Origin: an uncultured Prevotella sp.
GTDB taxonomy: Bacteria > Bacteroidota > Bacteroidia > Bacteroidales > Bacteroidaceae
DNA: 5,043 nt
Reading direction: 5' to 3'
Assembly (NCBI GenBank): GCA_900548745.1
Contig: URLQ01000184.1
Span: 1-5,043 of the forward strand
Each line of letters starts with the position of its first letter. Within the stretch, counting starts at the first letter, position 1. The notes under the pieces were generated by a model. It saw only the letters and a list, made by a program, of their open reading frames with translations, did no database searches and had not been told where the DNA came from. Made by a program: the position numbers and the translations under genes. This document shows positions 1 to 5,043 of the stretch, in pieces.

Positions 1-929
1 ATGTTGTCTCGGATGAAAGCCGGTTCACGGGTTGAATATGAAATGTCAACATCGTGGTCGAAGATGCGCATGGCGAATGTGGCTTGTGCCAGCTGGCGGT
101 CGGTCATATAGCAGTTAGGCTGGAAGCCTTCGTTCTGTGCCGGTCGCATACGAGGGAAGTTTACGCTGTATTTCGTGCGCCAATAGTGCTTCTGCAAATA
201 CCTCAGATGGTATGCCATCATTACCACGTCGGTGCGCCATTCCTTTTCCAGTCCTATCAGCACGCCCATTCCGATGGAGTGTACGCCAGCCTGTCCCATT
301 CGGTCGAAGCCGTCGCAGCGCCATTCGAAACGGCTCTTCATTCCCCTTGGGTGATAGAGCTTGTAGTTCTCTCGGTGGTAGGTCTCCTGGAAACATATCA
401 CGCCGTTCAATCCATGTCCGACAAGGGTGCTGTAGTCCTCCGTAGAGAGAGGCATCACCTCAATCTTGATGTTTGAGAAATACTTTTTGGCAATGTCTAT
501 CGCTTTGGCAAGATATGGTGTGCCAGCCTTTGCAGGGTTCTCTCCCGTTACGAGAAGTATGTTCTCGAACGGTGCCAGTTCCTTTATTGCCTTATACTCA
601 TTCTCAATCTGTTCTGGAGTGAGAATGGTTCGTGCCATGGGGTTCTCGCGGTGGAAGCCGCAGTATACGCATGAGTTTGAACAGGCATTTGTTATATAAA
701 GAGGTATGAACATCGACATTGTCTTGCCGAAGCGCTCTTCTGTGTATCGGCGTGACAGACGTGCCATCTCCTCCAGATATGGTTCTGCTGCTGGTGAGAG
801 CAGCGCCATGAAGTCGTTAACGTCGCAATGGCTTTTGCCAAGTGCGCGGCGCACATCGGTAGAGGTCATGCTGGCTATCCGCTCGGTGGTCTCTTCCCAA
901 CTAATTTTGCTTAATTCATCTGAAAACAT
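1..929 (-). CDS. thiH: 2-iminoacetate (dehydroglycine) synthase ThiH, 3' end cut by window edge
   Basis: This radical SAM enzyme cleaves L-tyrosine to p-cresol and dehydroglycine (2-iminoacetate), the C-N donor for ThiG, in the cytoplasm. The frame is open from the ATG at 929 to the left edge, giving 309 residues against about 377 for E. coli ThiH, so roughly 65 C-terminal residues are missing. The radical SAM motif CSNSCVYC (CxxxCxxC) places the cluster ligands at Cys83, Cys87 and Cys90, followed by Gly-Phe as usual for ThiH. Other recognisable ThiH blocks are MALLSPAA (41-48), LLVTGE (125-130), the QETYH stretch and STRE (299-302). The chosen start aligns with the E. coli N-terminus and lies 16 bases after the thiF stop, with an AAGGA-like sequence just upstream. 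No frameshift is seen in the visible part. The enzyme is oxygen-sensitive in known cases, which fits an anaerobe. Identification is firm; the truncation is only the window boundary. Confidence 0.96.
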   Translation of the reverse strand, partial: MFSDELSKISWEETTERIASMTSTDVRRALGKSHCDVNDFMALLSPAAEPYLEEMARLSRRYTEERFGKTMSMFIPLYITNACSNSCVYCGFHRENPMARTILTPEQIENEYKAIKELAPFENILLVTGENPAKAGTPYLAKAIDIAKKYFSNIKIEVMPLSTEDYSTLVGHGLNGVICFQETYHRENYKLYHPRGMKSRFEWRCDGFDRMGQAGVHSIGMGVLIGLEKEWRTDVVMMAYHLRYLQKHYWRTKYSVNFPRMRPAQNEGFQPNCYMTDRQLAQATFAMRIFDHDVDISYSTREPAFIRDN

Positions 930-945
930 ATTTCCTTATTCTTTT

Positions 946-1638
946 TTACAAGTCAATCACCATACCATCCATTGTGCTGAGGTTTATTGTCCAAAGCTTG
1001 TCAATCAGCGGCGAGCCGAATTCAGCAGCAAGCATCAATACCTGACATGCCTGAACGCTGCCTACTACGGCAGGCGTAGTGCCTACCACGGCCTTGCCCG
1101 GGTGTGGCATCTGTAGCATTTCTTGCTCGTCGGGGAAGATTGAGCGGTAGGTGCGTTCTCCTTTACACAATACGGCTACTTGACCTTCCATTGCTCGGAT
1201 GGCACCATACACGTATGGCTTGTTTTGCCGTTCGCAAACATCGCTCACGATGTAGCGTGTGGCAAAGTTGTCCATTCCGTCAACAACGATGTCGTAGCCT
1301 TGTATCATTTTCTCGGCATTTTCTGCTGTCAGACGGAAAGGGTAAGCCTCAATCTCCACTTCGCCATTAAGCTTCTGGAGTCTTTGCTTTGCACATTCCG
1401 CTTTCTTTTGTCCTGTCTGCTCTTCCGAATAGAGCACTTGGCGGTGGAGGTTTGTAATGTCAACCACGTCGTCGTCGACAATTCCCAGTTTGCCGATGCC
1501 AGCTCCCGTAAGGTATGTGGCGATAGGTGAGCCCAGTCCGCCCACACCAATCAGCAGGACTTTAGCCTTGCGTATCTTCTGTTGACCATCCTCGCCGATT
1601 TCCGGAATCATAATCTGGCGATTGTATCTTTCTGCCAT
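946..1638 (-). CDS. thiF: ThiF/MoeB/HesA-family adenylyltransferase, zinc-less variant, probable ThiS activator
   Basis: This is an E1-like enzyme expected to adenylate the C-terminal glycine of ThiS so that it can accept sulfur. The 230-residue protein begins with RYNRQI (4-9), has the nucleotide loop GVGGLGS (31-37), an Asp-rich strand end (55-57), NLHRQ (63-67), Lys78/Lys79 and the DGMDN segment (120-124), which match the ATP- and Mg-binding positions of MoeB and ThiF. It differs from E. coli ThiF and MoeB in having no CxxC pair: the first pair reads Thr163-Tyr-Arg-Ser166, and the protein stops at IDL before the second pair. The loop holding the acyl-persulfide cysteine of E. coli ThiF (Cys184) reads MPHPGKAVVG (177-186), with no cysteine. 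It starts 7 bases after the thiC stop, so it is probably co-transcribed with thiC. Membership of the family is certain. Action on ThiS is inferred from the operon; MoaD activation (MoeB role) is the alternative. Confidence 0.9.
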   Translation of the reverse strand: MAERYNRQIMIPEIGEDGQQKIRKAKVLLIGVGGLGSPIATYLTGAGIGKLGIVDDDVVDITNLHRQVLYSEEQTGQKKAECAKQRLQKLNGEVEIEAYPFRLTAENAEKMIQGYDIVVDGMDNFATRYIVSDVCERQNKPYVYGAIRAMEGQVAVLCKGERTYRSIFPDEQEMLQMPHPGKAVVGTTPAVVGSVQACQVLMLAAEFGSPLIDKLWTINLSTMDGMVIDL

Positions 1639-1645
1639 TTGATAT

Positions 1646-3337
1646 TTATTTTAATTTTCTTAGGTCGTGTGTAAGCTTGGCAGCACAGAAGTTCGGACCA
1701 CACATCGTGCAGTATTCCCCGTCTGTATGTCCTGCTTCCTCGAAGTATTGAAGTGCCAGCTCCGGGTCGAGCGAGAGGTGGAACTGGTCTCTCCAGCGGA
1801 ACTCGAAGCGTGCTTTCGACAGAGCGTTGTCGCGCACCATAGCTCCAGGATGCCCTTTTGCCAGGTCAGCCGCATGAGCAGCAATCTTGTATGTAACGAC
1901 ACCTGTGCGCACATCCTCCTTGTTGGGCAATGCTATATGCTCCTTCGGTGTGACATAGCAGAGCATAGCCGTGCCGAGCCATGCAATCTGTGTGCCTCCG
2001 ATGGCAGATGTGATATGGTCGTAGCCGGGAGCGATGTCTGTTACGAGCGGACCGAGTGTGTAGAACGGTGCCTCGTGGCAATGGTCAAGCTGTCGTTCCA
2101 TGTTCTCCTTAATCTTGTGCAAAGGCACATGTCCCGGTCCCTCGATGAATGCCTGCACGTTCTTGTCCCATGCACGCAGTACGAGTTCGCCCATAGTGTC
2201 GAGTTCGGCAAACTGTGCTTCGTCGTTAGCATCGGCAATACATCCTGGGCGCAGACCGTCGCCAAGCGACAGAGCGACGTCATATTGAGCCACGATGTCG
2301 CAGATGTCATCAAAGTGCTCATAGAGGAAGCTCTCCTGGTCGTGGAGGAGACACCATTTGCTCATGATGCTTCCGCCGCGGCTTACGATGCCGCACAGGC
2401 GCTTGTCTGCCAAGTGTACGTTGTGTCTTCTTATTCCGGCATGGATAGTGAAGTAGTCAACTCCCTGCTCACATTGTTCTATAAGCGTGTCGCGATAAAC
2501 CTCCCAGTTGAGGTCTTCCACCTTGCCGTTGACCTTTTCCAGGGCCTGATAGATAGGTACTGTGCCTACAGGCACCGGACAGTTGCGTACGATCCACTCT
2601 CGTGTTTCGTGGATATTGTCGCCTGTAGAGAGGTCCATAAGCGTGTCGCCTCCCCATTTGCACGACCACATAGCCTTGTCTACCTCTTCTTCGATGCTCG
2701 AAGTAGTGGCAGAGTTGCCGATGTTGGTGTTTATCTTGACGAGGAAGTTCCTTCCGATAATCATCGGTTCGCTTTCCGGATGGTTGATGTTGGCAGGTAG
2801 CACGGCACGTCCGCGTGCAATCTCGTCGCGCACATATTCCGGAGTGATGTGGGTCTTGATGCCCAGTTCCTCGCAGTTCATGTTTTCGCGGATGGCAACA
2901 TACTCCATCTCGGGCGTTACGATGCCAGCCTTGGCGTAAGCCATCTGCGTGATGTGTTTGCCAGCCTTTGCGCGTCTTGGCAACTGTATATGCTCAAAGC
3001 GCAGCTTGTCGAGCGAGTGGTCGGCAAGTCTCTGCTTTCCGTATTCGCTTGTTATCTCAGCAAGCTGTTCCGTATCGTTGCGGTCCAGGATCCATTGCTG
3101 GCGTATGCGTGGCAAACCTTTCTTGAGGTCAATCTCAATGTTCGGGTCGCTGTACGGACCGCTTGTGTCGTAGATATAAACCGGCTCGTTAGGAGTCATG
3201 TGTGGCAGTCCCTTCTCGTCGCGAATTACGGTGGGAGTGAGGTTAACCTTAGTCATTCCTACTTTGATTTCAGGGAAGAGCTTGCCCTGCATATACGCCT
3301 TTTCTCTCTTGGCGTAGGCTTTATTGTCTTGTGGCAT
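1646..3337 (-). CDS. thiC: Phosphomethylpyrimidine synthase ThiC
   Basis: ThiC is an atypical radical SAM enzyme that rearranges 5-aminoimidazole ribonucleotide (AIR) into 4-amino-5-hydroxymethyl-2-methylpyrimidine phosphate (HMP-P), releasing formate and CO. The protein is 563 residues, shorter than E. coli ThiC (631) mainly at the N-terminus, which looks like the compact form of the family. The C-terminal cluster motif CTMCGPNFC (CxxCxxxxC) has Cys543, Cys546 and Cys551. GPGHVP (400-405) and PKEHIALP (464-471) supply His403 and His467; these are spaced exactly like the metal-binding His426 and His490 of Caulobacter ThiC. YDHITSAIGG (439-448) is another family hallmark. The ATG follows 45 bases of AT-rich sequence after thiG, with no obvious Shine-Dalgarno. 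The gene is intact, and as the sole pyrimidine-branch gene here it shares riboswitch control with the thiazole genes. Long open frames on the opposite strand are coding shadows. Confidence 0.98.
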   Translation of the reverse strand: MPQDNKAYAKREKAYMQGKLFPEIKVGMTKVNLTPTVIRDEKGLPHMTPNEPVYIYDTSGPYSDPNIEIDLKKGLPRIRQQWILDRNDTEQLAEITSEYGKQRLADHSLDKLRFEHIQLPRRAKAGKHITQMAYAKAGIVTPEMEYVAIRENMNCEELGIKTHITPEYVRDEIARGRAVLPANINHPESEPMIIGRNFLVKINTNIGNSATTSSIEEEVDKAMWSCKWGGDTLMDLSTGDNIHETREWIVRNCPVPVGTVPIYQALEKVNGKVEDLNWEVYRDTLIEQCEQGVDYFTIHAGIRRHNVHLADKRLCGIVSRGGSIMSKWCLLHDQESFLYEHFDDICDIVAQYDVALSLGDGLRPGCIADANDEAQFAELDTMGELVLRAWDKNVQAFIEGPGHVPLHKIKENMERQLDHCHEAPFYTLGPLVTDIAPGYDHITSAIGGTQIAWLGTAMLCYVTPKEHIALPNKEDVRTGVVTYKIAAHAADLAKGHPGAMVRDNALSKARFEFRWRDQFHLSLDPELALQYFEEAGHTDGEYCTMCGPNFCAAKLTHDLRKLK

Positions 3338-3382
3338 AATTATGATATGTCGTTAAAATTGGTTGCTGATAAGTTATTTATA

Positions 3383-4156
3383 TTATTCGTTGAGGAAGGC
3401 TGTAAGAGGAGAGCTTGCCTCAGCACAGTCGCTGATGGCTCCGAGTCCAGCCTCATAAGCGCGTCTGCCGCATACGACAGCCTCTTTGAATGCCGTAGCC
3501 ATTTCCACAGGGTTTCCTGCCACGGCGATAGCGGTATTTACCAGGCAAGCGTCGGCGCCCATCTCCATTGCTTCGGCGGCATGGCTTGGTGCTCCTATTC
3601 CGGCGTCAACCACTACGGGTACTGTAGACTGCTCGATGATAATCTGCAGGAAGTCCTTCATCCTCAGTCCTTTGTTTGTTCCGATAGGAGCTGCCAGAGG
3701 CATTACGGTAGCCGCTCCAGCTTCTTCGAGATGCTTACAGAGCGTTGGGTCAGCCTGGCAGTAAGGCAATACCACGAATCCCTGCTTCACCAGCTCTTCC
3801 GTTGCCTTCAGAGTCTCCACGGAGTCTGGCAGCAGATAGCGTGGGTCGGGGTGAATCTCCAGCTTCAGCCAGTTGGTGCCGAAAGCCTCTCTTGACATTT
3901 GTGCTGCGAAGATAGCCTCTTCGGCGTTGCGTACTCCGCTGGTGTTAGGCAGCAGTTGGATGTTTGGGTTCTGCACGATGTGCGACAGCAGGTCGTCATG
4001 CTCGTCGTTAAGCTCGATGCGTTTCATGGCTACAGTCACCATTTCCGTTTCCGAAGCCTTGATAGCTTCAGCCATCAAGTTGTTGTTGTTGAATTTTCCT
4101 GTACCTAAAAACAGGCGTGAGTTGAATTCACGTCCTGCAATGACAAGTTTCTCCAT
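3383..4156 (-). CDS. thiG: Thiazole synthase ThiG
   Basis: ThiG is a TIM-barrel enzyme that assembles the thiazole phosphate ring from 1-deoxy-D-xylulose 5-phosphate, ThiS thiocarboxylate and dehydroglycine. The 257-residue length is typical. The N-terminus reads LVIAGREFNSRLFLGTGK (4-21), the usual first strand of the family. Lys98 in NWLKLEI (95-101) matches the lysine that forms the imine with the sugar substrate in Bacillus subtilis ThiG (Lys96). Glu100 and Asp184 (in VVDAGIGAP, 182-190) match the acid/base residues Glu98 and Asp182 of that enzyme. MPLAAPIGTNKGL (152-164) and NTAIA (207-211) form phosphate-binding loops. It sits 60 bases after thiS and 45 bases before thiC. The start is preceded by an AT-rich stretch without a clear ribosome binding site, common in Bacteroidota. 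No anomaly is seen in the protein. Confidence 0.98.
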   Translation of the reverse strand: MEKLVIAGREFNSRLFLGTGKFNNNNLMAEAIKASETEMVTVAMKRIELNDEHDDLLSHIVQNPNIQLLPNTSGVRNAEEAIFAAQMSREAFGTNWLKLEIHPDPRYLLPDSVETLKATEELVKQGFVVLPYCQADPTLCKHLEEAGAATVMPLAAPIGTNKGLRMKDFLQIIIEQSTVPVVVDAGIGAPSHAAEAMEMGADACLVNTAIAVAGNPVEMATAFKEAVVCGRRAYEAGLGAISDCAEASSPLTAFLNE

Positions 4157-4216
4157 AGTTTCTTTATATGTTATTAAATATTGGTTTAATTAGTTCTCTA
4201 TACCTTATTATATATG

Positions 4217-4414
4217 CTATCCTCCGCATACGGCTTTGATGATGACAATGTTGTCATCGTCTTTCAGCGTGGTCTGTTGCCAGTCGGTGCGCGGTATCAT
4301 GCGGTTGTTAACGGCTACAGCCACTCCTCTTTCGGGCAGCGACAGCTCTTTAGCCAAATCAAGAAGAGATTTAGCCTGTACATCGGTTTCCTTGTTGTTG
4401 ATTCTAATTTTCAT
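4217..4414 (-). CDS. thiS: Sulfur carrier protein ThiS
   Basis: ThiS is a small ubiquitin-fold protein whose C-terminal Gly-Gly is adenylated and converted to a thiocarboxylate, which donates sulfur to ThiG. The 65-residue length and the ending Gly64-Gly65-stop are diagnostic. The pattern VAVNNRMIPRTDW (33-45) matches the AINQQIVPREQW region of E. coli ThiS, followed by a D-D-D-N-I-V-I-I strand. The residue before the Gly pair is Cys63, where E. coli has alanine. The ATG at 4414 is preceded by AAGGGG four bases upstream, a plausible ribosome binding site and the most Shine-Dalgarno-like start in this operon. It is the first gene after the TPP riboswitch and so is the one directly exposed to leader control. 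In many Bacteroides operons thiE lies between thiS and thiG; here that gap is only 60 bases and empty. Confidence 0.96.
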   Translation of the reverse strand: MKIRINNKETDVQAKSLLDLAKELSLPERGVAVAVNNRMIPRTDWQQTTLKDDDNIVIIKAVCGG

Positions 4415-4507
4415 AATTCCCCTTGAATAGGTTGTTAGACAAATATGACAACCTCACTTTGGGCGCTTTGTGGATTTGATGCTTTCTGTTGTTGTCGGAA
4501 AACAGAT
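4415..4507 (-). promoter_or_regulatory. thiS 5' leader with small hairpin and ribosome binding site
   Basis: This untranslated stretch joins the terminator-like hairpin to thiS. A perfect 7-base inverted repeat, AGGTTGT (4454-4448) and ACAACCT (4435-4429), encloses a 12-base loop and ends a few bases before the AAGGGG that precedes the thiS ATG. It may influence ribosome access. No reading frame of note was found here on the minus strand; a plus-strand frame across 4445-4627 covers the riboswitch and resembles no known protein. Confidence 0.45.
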
Positions 4508-4560
4508 AAAGCCCCTAATTCCGTGTGTCTTGGCGATGCCAAACAGGAAGTAGGGGCTTT
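4508..4560 (-). terminator. Riboswitch expression platform: long terminator-like hairpin with nested inner hairpin
   Basis: Two 15-base arms, 4560-4546 (AAAGCCCCTACTTCC) and 4522-4508 (GGAATTAGGGGCTTT), pair at 14 of 15 positions. Inside the loop a second hairpin, TTGGC / GCCAA with a three-base loop, lies at 4542-4530. The structure begins 17 bases after helix P1 and is followed by TTTATCTGTTTT, an interrupted T-run. This is where a transcription-terminating expression platform is expected. The T-run is imperfect, so efficiency is uncertain, and translational control remains possible. Confidence 0.72.
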
Positions 4561-4574
4561 AGCAAATAATGAAG

Positions 4575-4662
4575 TTATATCATTTTCCCTTCGGCAGCAT
4601 TATCCGCATCAGGTTCTATGGGTATAATCTCAGCTGAATCACTCAGCACCCCGTGATAGTTC
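4575..4662 (-). ncRNA. TPP riboswitch (THI element) aptamer
   Basis: The minus strand carries all conserved blocks of the thiamine pyrophosphate aptamer in order: ACGGGGTGC (4654-4646), GCTGAGA (4634-4628), ACCTGAT (4614-4608), GGATAATGC (4605-4597) and CGAAGGGA (4593-4586). A closing helix P1 of five pairs forms between UAUCA (4658-4654) and UGAUA (4582-4578). P3 is a short CUGA/UCAG hairpin, and P5 is GCGG/CUGC with one G-U pair. The aptamer lies about 160 bases before thiS, so it should sense TPP and repress the whole operon by feedback. The precise ends outside P1 are approximate. Confidence 0.97.
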
Positions 4663-4678
4663 TCTGTTGCAAAGGAAA

Positions 4679-4686
4679 CAATAATA
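4679..4686 (-). promoter_or_regulatory. Candidate -7 element of the thi operon promoter
   Basis: TATTATTG matches the Bacteroidota -7 consensus TAnnTTTG at five of six defined positions. It would start transcription at roughly 4670-4674, shortly before riboswitch helix P1 at 4658, which is a sensible place. No TTTG -33 box is found at the usual 19-21 base spacing (that position reads TATA), so the call rests mostly on position. Confidence 0.3.
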
Positions 4687-4699
4687 TTTTAATTTTGCA

Positions 4700-4949
4700 A
4701 GTTTTTTATAGCTTTTTAAGGTTCATCCGGAATATGGAGTGATAGGATATCTAAATGAGCTTTAACCAAAACAATAAAAACACCCGATTAGCAATTTCAA
4801 AGACAACAAGAACCATTATGGATTAAGCAACATAAGCAAGCGACAAGAATGCATAAACAAGCACATAGTCTGTATAAATATCCAGTTGGTATAGTACGTC
4901 AATACACGTTGATTATGACAATCACGCCAAGCCTCTATAAGTACGCTAT
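4700..4949. other. AT-rich intergenic region, no gene recognised
   Basis: This stretch separates the thi promoter area from the repeats at the right edge. The longest plus-strand ATG frame noticed (4755-4826, 23 codons) has no recognisable family features, and minus-strand frames are shorter than about 25 codons. No tRNA cloverleaf or known RNA motif was recognised. The composition is A-rich on the plus strand between about 4765 and 4865. Confidence 0.6.
4831..4862. repeat. Short direct repeat CATAARCAAGC, two copies 21 bases apart
   Basis: CATAAGCAAGC (4831-4841) and CATAAACAAGC (4852-4862) match at 10 of 11 bases. The 21-base period is about two turns of the helix, which would put both copies on the same DNA face. 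The surrounding sequence is simple and rich in CAAG, so chance or slippage is a good alternative. Confidence 0.35.
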
Positions 4950-4980
4950 TTTGTCATCATTTAGAAATTCGGTAACTTTC
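4950..4980 (+). promoter_or_regulatory. Candidate rightward promoter overlapping the tandem repeats
   Basis: TTTG at 4950-4953 and TAACTTTC at 4973-4980 are separated by 19 bases, the spacing of Bacteroidota sigma-ABfr promoters (TTTG / TAnnTTTG). The -7 box lacks only the last G. It would read out of the window to the right. No gene is visible within the remaining 60 bases to support it. Confidence 0.3.
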
Positions 4981-5027
4981 CAATAGAAAGTCCGTAACTT
5001 TCTCATAGAAATTCGGTAACTTTCTAT
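4962..5027. repeat. Three tandem 22-base repeats, each holding a 17-base dyad
   Basis: Units start at 4962, 4984 and 5006. Each has a conserved 19-base core, TAGAAATTCGGTAACTTTC in units 1 and 3 and TAGAAAGTCCGTAACTTTC in unit 2, followed by a variable trinucleotide (CAA, TCA, TAT). Each core contains an inverted repeat, GAAAkT-N5-ACTTTC; in unit 2 the six-base arms GAAAGT/ACTTTC are perfect, and in units 1 and 3 they match at five of six. A degenerate fourth unit may begin at 5028 but is cut by the edge. Possible roles are a regulator-binding array or a family of dispersed genomic repeats; the sequence does not decide. Confidence 0.85.
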
Positions 5028-5043
5028 TTGAAGTTGATTGGAC

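Noticed and set aside
54..476. 140-codon plus-strand open frame at the left end
   Set aside because: It is antisense to thiH, which runs unbroken through this region and carries clear radical SAM and ThiH motifs.
1667..2800. 377-codon plus-strand open frame opposite thiC
   Set aside because: It lies wholly antisense to the confidently identified ThiC, its translation shows no recognisable family pattern, and long antisense frames are common opposite G+C-richer coding sequence.
2849..3895. 348-codon plus-strand open frame spanning the start of thiC, the intergenic gap and most of thiG
   Set aside because: It crosses two real genes on the other strand and has no coherent protein features; it is a shadow frame.
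4230..4690. A second, tandem riboswitch in the leader
   Set aside because: Only one set of TPP aptamer blocks is present; the other hairpins lack any known aptamer core.
4755..4826. 23-codon plus-strand ORF in the intergenic region
   Set aside because: It is polar and low in complexity, with no ribosome binding site or recognisable features; this length is expected by chance.
4962..5027. CRISPR array
   Set aside because: The repeat cores are separated by only three bases, far too short for spacers, and no cas gene is present.
4941..5043. Minus-strand frame open from the right edge through the 22-base repeats to a TAG near 4941, about 33 codons
   Set aside because: The 22-base period is not a multiple of three, so the units are read in different frames; this argues against a coding repeat. 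It could be the tail of a gene entering from the right, but nothing in it is recognisable.

Overview
The window carries one co-oriented, minus-strand thiamine (vitamin B1) biosynthesis operon, read from right to left. From the promoter side the order is: TPP riboswitch (about 4578-4658), terminator-like hairpin (4508-4560), thiS (4217-4414), thiG (3383-4156), thiC (1646-3337), a thiF-type adenylyltransferase gene (946-1638) and thiH (929 to the left edge, 3' end missing). All five proteins were recognised by reading their sequences against remembered family members. No database search was run.

The likely source is an anaerobic member of the Bacteroidota, most plausibly a Prevotella-like Bacteroidales; this is inference. 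Supporting points are the AT-rich gene starts mostly without a clear Shine-Dalgarno sequence, promoter-like sequences resembling the Bacteroidota TTTG / TAnnTTTG pattern, the thiSGC-F-H grouping behind a TPP riboswitch, and the use of oxygen-sensitive ThiH rather than the oxidase ThiO to make dehydroglycine.

The genes form most of two converging branches. ThiC makes the pyrimidine precursor HMP-P from AIR. ThiS, ThiG, the ThiF-like protein and ThiH make the thiazole: the ThiF-like protein adenylates the ThiS Gly-Gly tail, ThiS carries sulfur as a thiocarboxylate, ThiH supplies dehydroglycine from tyrosine, and ThiG condenses these with 1-deoxy-D-xylulose 5-phosphate. No thiD or thiE lies in the window, so HMP-P phosphorylation and the joining step must be encoded past the left edge or elsewhere. 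TPP binding to the leader should shut the operon off.

The right-hand 630 bases (4415-5043) contain no convincing gene. They hold the operon leader, a weak promoter candidate, an AT-rich intergenic stretch with a small direct repeat, and, at the extreme right edge, three tandem 22-base units that each contain a 17-base dyad. A rightward promoter-like sequence overlaps the first unit.

Most of the window is ordinary metabolism. The points that deserve a second look are the ThiF-like protein, which has lost all four zinc-ligand positions and the catalytic-cysteine position of its E. coli relatives, and the tandem dyad array at the right edge.
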